This document shows, piece by piece, positions 16,974 to 25,782 of a stretch of DNA of 39,302 nucleotides. Within the stretch, counting starts at the first letter, position 1. Every line of letters begins with the position of its first letter. The notes under the pieces are model-generated. The model worked only from the letters and a program-made list of their open reading frames with translations. It was not told the DNA's origin and searched no databases. The position numbers and the translations under genes are program-made. The stretch spans positions 1 through 39,302 of the forward strand of contig JALONI010000023.1 in assembly GCA_025455015.1 (NCBI GenBank), given 5' to 3'. Source of the DNA: Cyclobacteriaceae bacterium. Lineage in GTDB: Bacteria > Bacteroidota > Bacteroidia > Cytophagales > Cyclobacteriaceae.

Positions 16974-19900
16974 ATGAGGAAAATTTTACTTATCGCGGCT
17001 GCCTTCGGCCTCACGATCAGCGGATTGTGGGCGCAGGGGGTAACGACCTCGAGTATGAGCGGGTTTGTCACAGACAAAAATGGCGAAAGTCTGCCCGGAG
17101 CAAATGTGGTAGCGGTGCATTTACCTACCGGTACCAAGTACGGCAGTTCCACACGCGGTGACGGTAACTTTAACATTGCCAACATGCGTTCGGGCGGCCC
17201 TTACGAAGTGACGGTTACTTTCGTAGGCTACACAGAGCAAAAGGTATCAGGTATTCAATTGGGTTTGGGGCAAAATCTGAGTTTGAAGTTTCAACTTGAA
17301 GATGAGGCAACCCAGATAGGCGAGGTAGTGGTAACCGCAGCCAAAGACCAAGTGTTTAACGCGGAGAAAACAGGTGCAGCTACCAACATCGGGCTGAGTC
17401 AAATTCAACGACTCCCCACTCTTAACCGTAGTTTGAATGACTTTACGCGACTGACCCCCCAAAGCAACGGAAGCAGTTTTGGAGGTCGCGACAATCGCTT
17501 CAATAACCTAACAATTGATGGCGCGGTGAACAATGACGTGTTTGGTCTCACCGGAACTCCGGGTGGACAAACCAACACCCAGCCAATCAGCTTGGATGCC
17601 GTTCAGGAAATTCAAGTGAATTTGGCGCCCTATGATGTTCGTCAGGGAAGCTTCACGGGTGCCGGTATCAATGCCATCACGCGCAGTGGGACAAACGAGT
17701 TCTCCGCCTCGGCATATTTCTTCACCCGGAATGAAAGCCTGGCTGGCGAAGAGGTTCGGGGGGTTAAGGTTCCCAACAGTGATTTTTCTCAAAATACCTA
17801 TGGCTTCAGAGCCGGTGGTTCTATCATTAAAGACAAGCTGTTCTACTTTGTGAATGCCGAAAGGGAAGTGCGCACAGCACCTCCGGTAGCATTCCGTGCC
17901 CGTGTGGGTACCGAACCTGTGCAAGGTGTGGTTTCGCGTGTGACTGAGGCCGATATAAATACATTTCGAGATCATTTGATCAATGAGTACAGCTTCGATC
18001 CTGGGCCGCATCAAGGGTATGCTTTTGACCAGCAAAATGACAAAGTATTTGCGCGCCTGGACTACAACATTAATGACAATCATCGATTGACGGTTCGTCA
18101 CAATTGGGTAAAGGCTTTTCGTGATATACCTCCGAGTCAGTCGGGTGCACAAGGGGGTCGGCAGAACTCGAATACATCCCTTCCTTTTCAAAGTGCCAAC
18201 TATTCACAGAATAACCAAACAAACTCAACCGTTATTGAGCTTAACAGCACATTTGGGAACAAGTATTCAAATAACTTGATTTTAACGCGCACCACGGTGC
18301 GAGATTTCAGAGATGCACAAACAGGAACAAGGCCGTTCCCTTTTATCGATATAGAATCGGGGGGTACAACTTACATGTCTGCCGGGTTTGAATTGTTTAG
18401 TCCCAATAACAGGCTGGATCAGGACTTGTATCAGTTGACCAATAACTTCTCTATTTATTCTGGTAAGCACGTGTATACGATTGGGACGCACAACGAGTTT
18501 TATAAGTTTGTGAATGGATTTACTCCTCGTTTCTACGGAAACTACATATACAACTCGCTGAGCGACTTTATCAATGATAATGCACCGCGGGAATATCAAC
18601 TTACGTTCTCTAAGCTCCCCAACCAAGCAATTCCCTTTGCTGAATTTAGCGCATTTCAGTTAGGTTTCTATGCGCAAGATGAATGGCAGATCAATAGCAA
18701 GTTCAAGTTAACATCGGGCATCCGTATTGATATTCCTCGTGTATACAAAAACAACGCACCTTTGAATCAAGCTTTTTTGGAGAGCTTCGGGTTGCGGACA
18801 AACGAAATGCCGGACGCTAAGGTGTTGTTTTCTCCGCGCGTAGGTTTCAATTGGGATGTTACCGGTGATGCCAAAACACAAGTACGAGGCGGTGTAGGCG
18901 TATTTACAGGTCGTCCTCCGTTCGTTTGGTTGTCAAACCAAGTTGGTAATAACGGTATTAGTACAGGATCGCTTTTGCTGAGGGATGCGGCCGCTTCGGC
19001 CATACGGTTCAACCCCAATCAGCCGCAATTTGCGTTGAATACCGAGGGCCAATTGGTTGATACAAATGGCGTTCCTGTCCCAGGCGTGGCATCAACCGCC
19101 AACATTGCGGTGGTAAGTCCTGACTTTAAGTTTCCGCAATTGTTTAGAGCCAATTTGGCAGTGGATAAGAAATTGGCAGGAGATGTAGTAGTTTCGCTTG
19201 AGGCCATTTATTCAAAAGACATCAACGCAATCATTTATCGCGATCTGAATCTCAACACACCCATTGGGCGCAGAGATGGAGATGGGCGCGAGGTGTTCTC
19301 AACCAGCCAGGCTGCAGGTGGACGTTTAGTGGATACTCGTTTTACTGATGTTTCCTTGTTGGATAATACCAGCAGAGCGTATCAATACAGCTTGACGGGA
19401 CAGATCATGAAATCCTTCCCGATGGGTTTGGATTTGATGGCGGCCTACAACTACGGAACGGCCCGAGATGTGACCAGTGCCAGCAGCTCCATCGCCCGGT
19501 CGAGTTTCACTGCCAACTCGGTAGTCGGTAATCCGAATCAATTCGTATTGGGTATTTCGGACAACCAATTACAACACCGCATCATTGGAAGTGCCTCGTA
19601 CTTCAAAAAGTATGCGAAGTTTTTCGGTACATCCATATCGTTGTTTTACACGGTTCGCTCTGGCAATTATTTCTCTTATACCTATGCCGGAGATTTCAAC
19701 AACGATGGTATCAATGGCAACGACTTGATCTACATCCCTCGCACCCAAAACGAAGTGATTCTGGTGCCGTCAAATGCGTCCGATACGCGCACACCCGCCC
19801 AGATTTGGACGGAATTGAATAATTATATCAATAATGACGAGTACCTTTCCGGTCGCAAAGGACAATTTGCTGAACGTAACGGAGCCGTTACCCCCTGGTC

Positions 19901-20198
19901 GTCTCGCCTGGATTTGAGCATCCGCCAGGACTTCTACATCGAGGTTAATGGAAAGGTAAATACACTCCAGTTGTCGTTTGATGTCTTCAATTTTGGAAAC
20001 ATGCTTAATTCGGATTGGGGTATTGTACAAGTAATAAACCGTTCACAATTGCTGAACTTCCGTGGATCTGCTGACGGTACCGCTACCGGTCGTCCTGTGT
20101 TAAGTTTTGATAATCTGAACTCAACCTTCCGTGATAACATCGATCCATTTGTTTCCAAGTGGGAAGCTCAGTTGGGTATTCGTTACATCTTTAATTAA
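16974..20198 (+). CDS. TonB-dependent outer-membrane receptor (Oar/SusC-like)
   Basis: A 1074-residue receptor with a signal peptide (MRKILLIAAAFGLTISGLWAQG), a carboxypeptidase-regulatory-like beta-sandwich (about 24-105; GFVTDKNGESLPGANVV), a TonB plug (about 110-235; NLTIDGAVNNDVFGLTGTPGG, VQEIQVNLAPYDVRQG) and a 22-strand type beta-barrel ending in QLGIRYIFN. It imports a large ligand across the outer membrane using TonB energy. The plug and length fit the Oar-like group; no SusD gene follows, so classic polysaccharide uptake is not supported. A DUF4397 lipoprotein gene starts 7 bp after its stop and is probably co-transcribed. Confidence 0.94.
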   Translation: MRKILLIAAAFGLTISGLWAQGVTTSSMSGFVTDKNGESLPGANVVAVHLPTGTKYGSSTRGDGNFNIANMRSGGPYEVTVTFVGYTEQKVSGIQLGLGQNLSLKFQLEDEATQIGEVVVTAAKDQVFNAEKTGAATNIGLSQIQRLPTLNRSLNDFTRLTPQSNGSSFGGRDNRFNNLTIDGAVNNDVFGLTGTPGGQTNTQPISLDAVQEIQVNLAPYDVRQGSFTGAGINAITRSGTNEFSASAYFFTRNESLAGEEVRGVKVPNSDFSQNTYGFRAGGSIIKDKLFYFVNAEREVRTAPPVAFRARVGTEPVQGVVSRVTEADINTFRDHLINEYSFDPGPHQGYAFDQQNDKVFARLDYNINDNHRLTVRHNWVKAFRDIPPSQSGAQGGRQNSNTSLPFQSANYSQNNQTNSTVIELNSTFGNKYSNNLILTRTTVRDFRDAQTGTRPFPFIDIESGGTTYMSAGFELFSPNNRLDQDLYQLTNNFSIYSGKHVYTIGTHNEFYKFVNGFTPRFYGNYIYNSLSDFINDNAPREYQLTFSKLPNQAIPFAEFSAFQLGFYAQDEWQINSKFKLTSGIRIDIPRVYKNNAPLNQAFLESFGLRTNEMPDAKVLFSPRVGFNWDVTGDAKTQVRGGVGVFTGRPPFVWLSNQVGNNGISTGSLLLRDAAASAIRFNPNQPQFALNTEGQLVDTNGVPVPGVASTANIAVVSPDFKFPQLFRANLAVDKKLAGDVVVSLEAIYSKDINAIIYRDLNLNTPIGRRDGDGREVFSTSQAAGGRLVDTRFTDVSLLDNTSRAYQYSLTGQIMKSFPMGLDLMAAYNYGTARDVTSASSSIARSSFTANSVVGNPNQFVLGISDNQLQHRIIGSASYFKKYAKFFGTSISLFYTVRSGNYFSYTYAGDFNNDGINGNDLIYIPRTQNEVILVPSNASDTRTPAQIWTELNNYINNDEYLSGRKGQFAERNGAVTPWSSRLDLSIRQDFYIEVNGKVNTLQLSFDVFNFGNMLNSDWGIVQVINRSQLLNFRGSADGTATGRPVLSFDNLNSTFRDNIDPFVSKWEAQLGIRYIFN

Positions 20199-20205
20199 AT
20201 CGAAT

Positions 20206-21015
20206 ATGAAAAATATTTTTAATACGATGAAAACTTCGCGGCTTTTCCTACTGGCGGGTTTGTTCGTGGCCTTTTCGGCTTGTGAGCAGGAGGAAGACTA
20301 CTTGACGGGCGATCCCAGGCCATCCGTTTCGCCTTACGCAGTCAATTCAAATGTAATGATTGTTAATGCATCTCCCGGTGCGAAACTGTCGGCAGCGGCT
20401 GCCCCGGTGGCCAACCTGCAAGTTAACAACGTGCTGGTTACCAACACGGCAACCCCTCCGGTGGCGCTCGACTTTGCGTATTTGAGTGCACCTACGTATC
20501 GGGGTGTGGTGGCTACGCCCCAAACACAGATTCGATTTGTTAACAAAGAAGGAGGTGCTTCGTTGGGGTCGGCCAGTTTTTCGATTGCGCAAAACTCGAA
20601 TTCTACTGTTTTTCTAATCGATTCAACCACGCGGGTGGGTGGTCAGCGAGTGGTTCGCGTAACGGAAACGCTTACTCCTGCCCCTCCTACGGGCAAAGCG
20701 CGCGTTCGCTTTTTGCACTTTTCGCCAAATGCACCGGAAGTTCAAGTGGTAAACGTCACGGGGGCACCTACCACGTTGTTTCCTGCCAGACGGTATAATG
20801 AGTTGAGCAGAGGGTCGGCCAACTTTGCCAACTTCACAGAAATTGACGCTGGCACCTTTAATTTAGAAGTTCGTTTAGCGTCCAATAATACACCGGTGCT
20901 CACGTTGAATGGTGTTAATTTCGCCTCAGGGAAGTTTTATACAGTGTATGCTCGCGGACTTGTGGGTGGAGCGGCCGGACAAGAGCTTGGCGCAAGTATC
21001 ATTTTGCATAACTAG
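20206..21015 (+). CDS. DUF4397-domain lipoprotein
   Basis: A 269-residue lipoprotein: Met at 20206 (7 bp after the TonB receptor stop) or 20227 gives the signal ending LFVAFSAC, with the lipidated Cys followed by EQEED, an acidic stretch of the kind seen in surface-exposed Bacteroidota lipoproteins. The rest carries one or two DUF4397 beta-domains; the block ARVRFLHFSPNAPEVQVVN and the ending VNFASGKFYTVYARG are typical. The frame is open upstream to 20131 inside the receptor gene, but that start would hide the signal peptide. It probably sits on the cell surface as a partner of the receptor. The molecular function of DUF4397 is unknown. Confidence 0.85.
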   Translation: MKNIFNTMKTSRLFLLAGLFVAFSACEQEEDYLTGDPRPSVSPYAVNSNVMIVNASPGAKLSAAAAPVANLQVNNVLVTNTATPPVALDFAYLSAPTYRGVVATPQTQIRFVNKEGGASLGSASFSIAQNSNSTVFLIDSTTRVGGQRVVRVTETLTPAPPTGKARVRFLHFSPNAPEVQVVNVTGAPTTLFPARRYNELSRGSANFANFTEIDAGTFNLEVRLASNNTPVLTLNGVNFASGKFYTVYARGLVGGAAGQELGASIILHN

Positions 21016-21079
21016 CCGCCTTTCGAATGATTCGGCTTAACTTTTGTTGACTTTACGTTGACGCGATAAGCACTGCGGG

Positions 21080-21114
21080 AAAGGCCGCCATCAAAGGCGG
21101 CCTTTTTCGTTTTA
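21080..21114 (+). terminator. Intrinsic terminator of the TonB receptor operon
   Basis: AAAGGCCGCC and GGCGGCCTTT form a 10-bp perfect stem around ATCAAA, followed by TTCGTTTT. It lies about 65 bp past the DUF4397 lipoprotein stop. Confidence 0.88.
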
Positions 21115-21241
21115 TCGATCTCGGGGTCATTTGCTGATTTTCGTTGATGATATCGTATGAGGATAGCCTACCTGTAGCCCTCGAACTTCAACCGGCTCAA
21201 AGATGATCAGGACCGTTAAAAGTGTGTAGTCTTATCTTAGT

Positions 21242-21273
21242 AAAAAAACCCCGCCCCGTGCGGGGTTTTTTAA
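21242..21273. terminator. Second, bidirectional hairpin terminator before the MltF-like gene
   Basis: AAAAAACCCCGC and GCGGGGTTTTTT form a 12-bp perfect stem with a 5-nt loop; both sides have A/T tracts, so it can act in either direction. Its 3' edge is only about 29 bp before the MltF-like start codon, an odd place for a terminator. It either insulates that gene from upstream read-through or forms the 5' end of its leader. Confidence 0.75.
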
Positions 21274-21301
21274 TTCCGGCCTTTCTGTCTACTTTCAATT
21301 C

Positions 21302-22741
21302 GTGGCTGGTCATCGTTTTCGGTTTTTCCTGCTCGGGAGCTTCCTTTTTCTGGCTCACTGCAACCCCGCGGGCTCGGGCAGCCCTTCGTTTGCCACCGAA
21401 CCGCAGGTGGAAATCGACCTGGAGGCCATCCAAAAACGTGGCTACCTGCAGGCCTTGGTGGACAACAACTCCGTCAGCTACTTCATTTTGAAGGGCAGCC
21501 CCATGGGCTATGAGTATGAACTGCTCAAACGCCTGGCCGATCACCTCCGGGTGGAACTGAAAATCAAAATCATCACCGGTATCGAACAGGCCATAGACCA
21601 GCTCAACAAAGGCGAAGGTGATGTGTTGGCCTTCCCGCTCACCATCACCACCGACCGCCAGCAATACGTGGCCTTTAGCGAAGCCCATTTCACCACGCAT
21701 CAGGTATTGGTGCAAAAAAAGCCCGCCAACTGGCGCATGCAGCCACCCGCAGTGGTCGAGAAAAAACTGATTCGCAACCCGGTTGGGTTGATTGGGCAGC
21801 CCGTGCACGTTATGAAGGGGTCTTCCTTTGAGCAACGCATGCGCAACCTCTCGCAGGAGGTAGGCGGGCCCATTGACATTATTCCCGATTCGGCTTCGGC
21901 CGAGACAGAATCCCTGATCCGCAAGGTGGCCATGGGCGAAATCAAATACACGGTTACTGACCAAACGCTGGCCATGGTCAACGCGCTGTATTTTCCCAAC
22001 CTGGACATCAACACCGTGGTGAGCTTGCCTCAGCAAATCGGATGGGCCGTGCGCAAAAACTCACCCGCTCTGCTGGGCGCCATTGACCGGTGGATGCAGG
22101 GCATCAAAAAATCAGGGGTGTATCAAGTAATCTTCAACAAGTATTTTGACAGTCCTCGCTTCTCGCTGACACGCATCCACAGCGACTATTCCTCCCTGGC
22201 GGGCAAAAGCCTGTCGCCCTACGACAACCAGATCAAGGCCGGTGCCGAAGCGCTGGGCTGGGATTGGAGGCTATTGGCTTCCGTGGTGTACCAGGAATCA
22301 AACTTTGATCCGAACGTCAAGTCGTGGGCCGGAGCCATTGGCCTGATGCAGGTTATGCCCGAGACGGGAAAGTATTTTGGTGTTGAGAATTTGTGGAACC
22401 CCGAAATGAACATCCGCGTAGGCGTCAGGTTTCTGAAGTTTTTGGACAACCAATGGTCTAAATCCATCAACAACCCCGAGGAGCGCATCAAGTTTGTGCT
22501 CGCCTCGTACAACGTAGGTCTCACGCACGTGCTGGACGCCCGCAACCTGACCCGAAAGTATGGCCAAGACCCTACGTTGTGGGCCGATGTTGAATCTTTT
22601 CTGTTGAAGAAGTCTGATCCCAAATACTATCGCGATCCCGTGGCCGCGGCCGGTTATTGCCGATGCACAGGGCCGGTGGAGTATGTGAAGGAAGTGCTGA
22701 GTCGATTCGAAGAGTACAAACTTCACATCGACCCCGCGTAG
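21302..22741 (+). CDS. MltF-like membrane-bound lytic murein transglycosylase
   Basis: A 479-residue lipoprotein that cuts peptidoglycan glycan strands. The start is GTG at 21302: it gives a signal peptide ending in LFLAHC (Cys20), and no other start in this frame lies between it and the upstream hairpin. An extracellular solute-binding-like (SBP_bac_3) domain spans about 40-285, and an SLT lysozyme-like domain about 305-450 with the catalytic Glu332 in VVYQESNFDP and the AIGLMQVMPETGKYFG motif. The domain order is that of MltF. The last part has a CRCTGPVEYVKEVL stretch with two Cys. It stands alone between two terminators and converges, 9 bp apart, with the DUF4097 operon. Confidence 0.92.
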   Translation: MAGHRFRFFLLGSFLFLAHCNPAGSGSPSFATEPQVEIDLEAIQKRGYLQALVDNNSVSYFILKGSPMGYEYELLKRLADHLRVELKIKIITGIEQAIDQLNKGEGDVLAFPLTITTDRQQYVAFSEAHFTTHQVLVQKKPANWRMQPPAVVEKKLIRNPVGLIGQPVHVMKGSSFEQRMRNLSQEVGGPIDIIPDSASAETESLIRKVAMGEIKYTVTDQTLAMVNALYFPNLDINTVVSLPQQIGWAVRKNSPALLGAIDRWMQGIKKSGVYQVIFNKYFDSPRFSLTRIHSDYSSLAGKSLSPYDNQIKAGAEALGWDWRLLASVVYQESNFDPNVKSWAGAIGLMQVMPETGKYFGVENLWNPEMNIRVGVRFLKFLDNQWSKSINNPEERIKFVLASYNVGLTHVLDARNLTRKYGQDPTLWADVESFLLKKSDPKYYRDPVAAAGYCRCTGPVEYVKEVLSRFEEYKLHIDPA

Positions 22742-22750
22742 CGGAAGGGG

Positions 22751-23485
22751 CTACCCGATTTTTCGCAGGTAAACGTTTCCATATTTCGATTCGAACCGAT
22801 AGGTCACACCTTTTCCGGGCCGGGCCGTTACCTCGGTGTGAGGGTTTTCCTCGCGTATGTTGCCGCTCTCAAATTGGGTGGAGAGGTTGGAAAAAATCTG
22901 CCCGTAGTCGGTTTCGGCTGTGAGTTCACCGGTGGCGGCTTCCCGGATCGAGGCGTCCACACCCCCGTAGGTTGCGTCTACTGCCAAGGGCGCAGCGAAG
23001 TCAACTACCTCCACCATGCCGTAGACCGAAGTGATTTGGGTGCGTACGCCTCTCGGCACCTTGATCTCCAACGCAATGTCCATATCCACACCCCACGACT
23101 GGAAGTCGTATTCGTTGCCGTGCTCACGCACATATTCGCGAAGAGCCTCCCGGCTTTTGAACTGCACCTTTTGTCCTCCCTGGCTAAGGGTCATCCGTTG
23201 CGGCAGTTGCGTAAAATTTTTGATGCGTGAGGAAACGAGTACGCGGGTGTCTTCGCGGGTGGTCTCCAACTCAAAAGCGTCATCGTTTTCGCCTCCGTTG
23301 ATGGTCACGCGGCCGGTGATTTCAAGGTCGCTTTTGTCCCACGTGGTAATGCGAATTTGTTGGGGATAATCGAAGTGCATTTGAATGGCCTGGCCGGGTT
23401 TTACGGGCACCGAGCGCTGAACCGCTGTTTGCGCGCGCCCTTCGCACACAACTAAACTAACGAGGAGAAGAATGGGTAGTTTCAT
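22751..23485 (-). CDS. Secreted DUF4097 protein
   Basis: A 244-residue secreted protein. The start at 23485 (MKLPILLLVSLVVCEGRAQ) gives a clean signal peptide, whereas the open frame to 23551 adds an unlikely 22 residues. The mature part is a right-handed beta-type repeat typical of DUF4097 proteins, with short blocks such as ITSVYGMVEVVDF, VDATYGGVDASI, LTAETDYGQIFSNL and YRFESKYGNVYLRK, each holding a Y-G turn. Members are often annotated as putative adhesins, without proof. It is the last gene of the sigma/anti-sigma operon and related to its upstream neighbour, probably by duplication. Confidence 0.82.
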   Translation of the reverse strand: MKLPILLLVSLVVCEGRAQTAVQRSVPVKPGQAIQMHFDYPQQIRITTWDKSDLEITGRVTINGGENDDAFELETTREDTRVLVSSRIKNFTQLPQRMTLSQGGQKVQFKSREALREYVREHGNEYDFQSWGVDMDIALEIKVPRGVRTQITSVYGMVEVVDFAAPLAVDATYGGVDASIREAATGELTAETDYGQIFSNLSTQFESGNIREENPHTEVTARPGKGVTYRFESKYGNVYLRKIG

Positions 23486-23516
23486 ATTCCGGGGAGTGAA
23501 CGAGAAGTTGTTTTTT

Positions 23517-23550
23517 AAAGCTGCCGTAGGGTGAGGCGGTCTCATCCGCA
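23517..23550. other. Imperfect hairpin between the two DUF4097 genes
   Basis: AAAGCTGCCGT pairs imperfectly with ACGACAGCTTT, with a second internal stem (GTGAGGCGG/CTCATCCGC). On the minus strand, the direction of the operon, no T tract follows, so it is more likely a processing or stability element than a terminator. On the plus strand a T run follows but there is no gene for it to end. Confidence 0.35.
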
Positions 23551-23572
23551 CGACAGCTTTTTCAATGGCCTG

Positions 23573-24334
23573 CTATTTTTTTCGCAGGTAGATTTTGCCG
23601 TAGCTGGAGTTCAGCGAAATATCGGTGCCTCCTCCGTTGATCTTCCCCGTTACGCGGTCGTCATAGCGCACCATTTCTCCCTGGCGTTCGTTTTCGATTT
23701 TGAACTCGGGGGCGGCATAGAGCTCGCCATACGAAGTGCTCATCTTTAAATTGGCCTTCACTGACAAGGGCAGCGTCACATCGGCATAGCCATAAACCGA
23801 CACGATCGAAATAGGGCCTTTCAGGTTGGTAGAAAAATCAGCCTCCACGTGGCCGTACACGCTTTTGGCGGTGAGCGGGCCACTCACGTTTTCCAGGTTG
23901 ATGGAAGCATACGTGACGTTGGCTTCAATTTCATTTTCGATGTTTTTTAAGTTGATTTCAGAACCATAGTTGGACTGATGGGAGACATGAATCGTAAATC
24001 CTTTGGGCACCTGGATGCGTATTTCCGGGCCACCCATTTTTTTGAGTTGATAGACTTCCACTACGCCTTGTTTTTCTTGCACCGAAATGCCCAGGCCGGT
24101 GTTGTCTACCAGGCCCATGCTGTTGATGGCCTGCAGGCCTTTGGCGCGGTCGTCCGATTTTTTGTCGCTATCGCGCGAGCTAAAGACCAACTCTGAGCCG
24201 CCATAGCCTTCGATGGTCACGTTGTTCAAGCCGTTTACTTCCAGCTTGCCGCTGTTTTTGGTCACTTTGAATTCCTGTCCGGTTGCCCAGTACGTCAAGG
24301 CAAAAAGACACACGGTTACGAGAGATGCTTTCAT
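23573..24334 (-). CDS. Secreted DUF4097 protein (paralogue)
   Basis: A 253-residue protein; the start at 24334 (MKASLVTVCLFALTYWATGQ) gives a signal peptide directly at the N-terminus. A longer reading from 24412 overlaps the stop codon of the anti-sigma gene by 4 bp, but puts 26 residues before the signal. The mature part is a DUF4097-type beta solenoid with Y-G turns (SNYGSEINLKNIENEIEANVTYASINLENVSG; SVYGYADVTLPL; SSYGKIYLRKK). It shares the terminal YGK/NI/VYLRK motif with its downstream neighbour. It is the third gene of the operon and presumably a target of its ECF sigma factor. Confidence 0.83.
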   Translation of the reverse strand: MKASLVTVCLFALTYWATGQEFKVTKNSGKLEVNGLNNVTIEGYGGSELVFSSRDSDKKSDDRAKGLQAINSMGLVDNTGLGISVQEKQGVVEVYQLKKMGGPEIRIQVPKGFTIHVSHQSNYGSEINLKNIENEIEANVTYASINLENVSGPLTAKSVYGHVEADFSTNLKGPISIVSVYGYADVTLPLSVKANLKMSTSYGELYAAPEFKIENERQGEMVRYDDRVTGKINGGGTDISLNSSYGKIYLRKK

Positions 24335-24408
24335 GGTTGTTTTTTTGTTTTTGAGTTTGTGCGATAGGGCCCCTCCGGAATGCGGCCCCTCCGCTTTTTT
24401 TGCTATCG

Positions 24409-25185
24409 TCATGACAGTCGTAAAATGCCCACATGGGCTTCGGTTTTCACAGCCGGGAGGGCCGCTTCATCCGTGGTTATCTTTTGGAGTCCTTGCAGGG
24501 CCTCGGTTTCCTTGATTTGCACCAGGATGCGAATCAAGGCAATCTGTACGGCCGGGTCGTTCTGTATCGCGAGGGATTCTACCAGCGCTTGGCGCACGTG
24601 ATCTTGTTCGTGAAATCGGCATAGTGCCTCCAGGGCGGCCAGCCGCACATTGCCGTTGGTGTCGTTGTTCATGGTTTTGACCAGCGCCTCCACGATGTCA
24701 TCGTCTACTTTTTCAAGTGAATAGGCCGCGTTGGTGGCGGTCATTCGCTTGCTGGCCGGCTGGTCGGCTGCCAACATCGCCAACATAAGCTGTTTCGTTT
24801 TGGCCATCTCTTCGCGCAAGGCAGCCATTTCTTGGTGCTGCTCATGGCTTCGCTTGGCCCAATATCCCATGGCCCCTGCGCCCAGCGTCAAGGCCAGGGC
24901 TGCGGCCACGCGCAGCATCCACCCTGAGAGGAAAACCTGCCTGCCGTTTTTCGGTGGCTGTTTCATTTCAATTGCGAGCATGCTATCGAACGAGTGTTTG
25001 AGCGAAGCGGGTACCGTGCTGTCTTTTGATTGGCGGATGGCCTCCAGCACCTCGCGCAAGGCGGCTTCCATTTGGCGGACCTCCGCGTTGGCAGCGATGA
25101 GTGCGCGCACTTCTGCCTGTCTGGCATCGGGCAGTGTGCCATCCAGGTAGTCAATCAGGAGGCTTTCCCATTCGTCACGTGTCAT
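24409..25185 (-). CDS. Anti-sigma-like membrane protein with C-terminal HEAT repeats
   Basis: A 258-residue protein. The N-terminal part (residues 1-60; WESLLIDYLDGTLPDARQAEVRALIAANAEVR) has the helical layout of anti-sigma domains but lacks the zinc-binding HxxxCxxC motif. One transmembrane segment follows (about 88-108; MLRVAAALALTLGAGAMGYW), then a coiled stretch (EEMAKTKQLMLAML) and at least two HEAT-like repeats (155-258; VEALVKTMNNDTNGNVRLAALEALCRF, VRQALVESLAIQNDPAVQIALIRILVQI). Its ATG overlaps the stop of the sigma gene by 4 bp. It probably holds the sigma factor at the membrane, while the HEAT part, on the outer side, may sense a protein signal. The latter is inference. Confidence 0.8.
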   Translation of the reverse strand: MTRDEWESLLIDYLDGTLPDARQAEVRALIAANAEVRQMEAALREVLEAIRQSKDSTVPASLKHSFDSMLAIEMKQPPKNGRQVFLSGWMLRVAAALALTLGAGAMGYWAKRSHEQHQEMAALREEMAKTKQLMLAMLAADQPASKRMTATNAAYSLEKVDDDIVEALVKTMNNDTNGNVRLAALEALCRFHEQDHVRQALVESLAIQNDPAVQIALIRILVQIKETEALQGLQKITTDEAALPAVKTEAHVGILRLS

Positions 25186-25721
25186 GCGTTCTGTTTTTCA
25201 AGTTGGAAATAGTTTTCGCGCAGGTGCCCGATGGCGCGGTGTACTTTCACTTTGACGTTGGCAACGGTCATATTCAGCAAGTCGGCCACCTCTTCGTATT
25301 TCAAGTGTTGAAATCGCGTAAGCACCAAAAGCTCGCGGTAGTCGTCCGGTACGCGGGCCAGCGCGCGTATCAGTTGCTTTTCGCTCTCCTCGGCCAGCCA
25401 GGCTTCCTCCAATTCGGGTATATTTTCCATCGGGTGTGCCAAGGCCTCTTTTCGGTTTCGTTTTTCGTGTTGATAGTGGTCGGCAAACGCGTTGCGCGCC
25501 AGTTGGTAAATCCACGACTGAAATTTCATTTCGGGGTTGTAGGTATGACGATACTTGAGCAACCGCCAGAACACGTTTTGTGTCAGGTCTTCGGCTGCCG
25601 CGGTGCCAGTCGTCATCCGCGCCAGAAAATGAAAAATGCGCCCGTGGTACCGATCAAAAAGGAGGGACGCCTGCCGAAGGTCACCGTTTCTTACGGCCTC
25701 CATGAGTTGTTCGTCAGTCAT
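25182..25721 (-). CDS. ECF-type RNA polymerase sigma factor
   Basis: A 179-residue sigma-70 family protein with region 2 (LFDRYHGRIFHFLARMTTG; EDLTQNVFWRLLKYRHTY) and region 4 (VPDDYRELLVLTRFQHLKYEEVADLLNMTVANVKVKVHRAIGHLRE) and no regions 1 or 3. The start at 25721 (MTDEQLMEAVRNGD) is preferred; an upstream Met at 25769 adds 16 unrelated residues. It redirects transcription to a small regulon, almost surely including its own operon, and is followed, with a 4-bp overlap, by its presumed membrane anti-sigma factor and then two DUF4097 genes. No promoter for the operon could be identified. Confidence 0.93.
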   Translation of the reverse strand: MTDEQLMEAVRNGDLRQASLLFDRYHGRIFHFLARMTTGTAAAEDLTQNVFWRLLKYRHTYNPEMKFQSWIYQLARNAFADHYQHEKRNRKEALAHPMENIPELEEAWLAEESEKQLIRALARVPDDYRELLVLTRFQHLKYEEVADLLNMTVANVKVKVHRAIGHLRENYFQLEKQNA

Positions 25722-25782
25722 CCGTCTGTTTTTGTTCGCGTTTGTATAGGGTACAGGCGCGCGTACCAAAGGTTACACCCAC

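Noticed and set aside
21222-21491. Frame that runs through the hairpin and ends in a hydrophobic stretch with a FSCSG motif
   Set aside because: It overlaps the MltF-like gene in another frame and would have to be translated through a terminator; it is explained as an offset reading of the MltF signal peptide.
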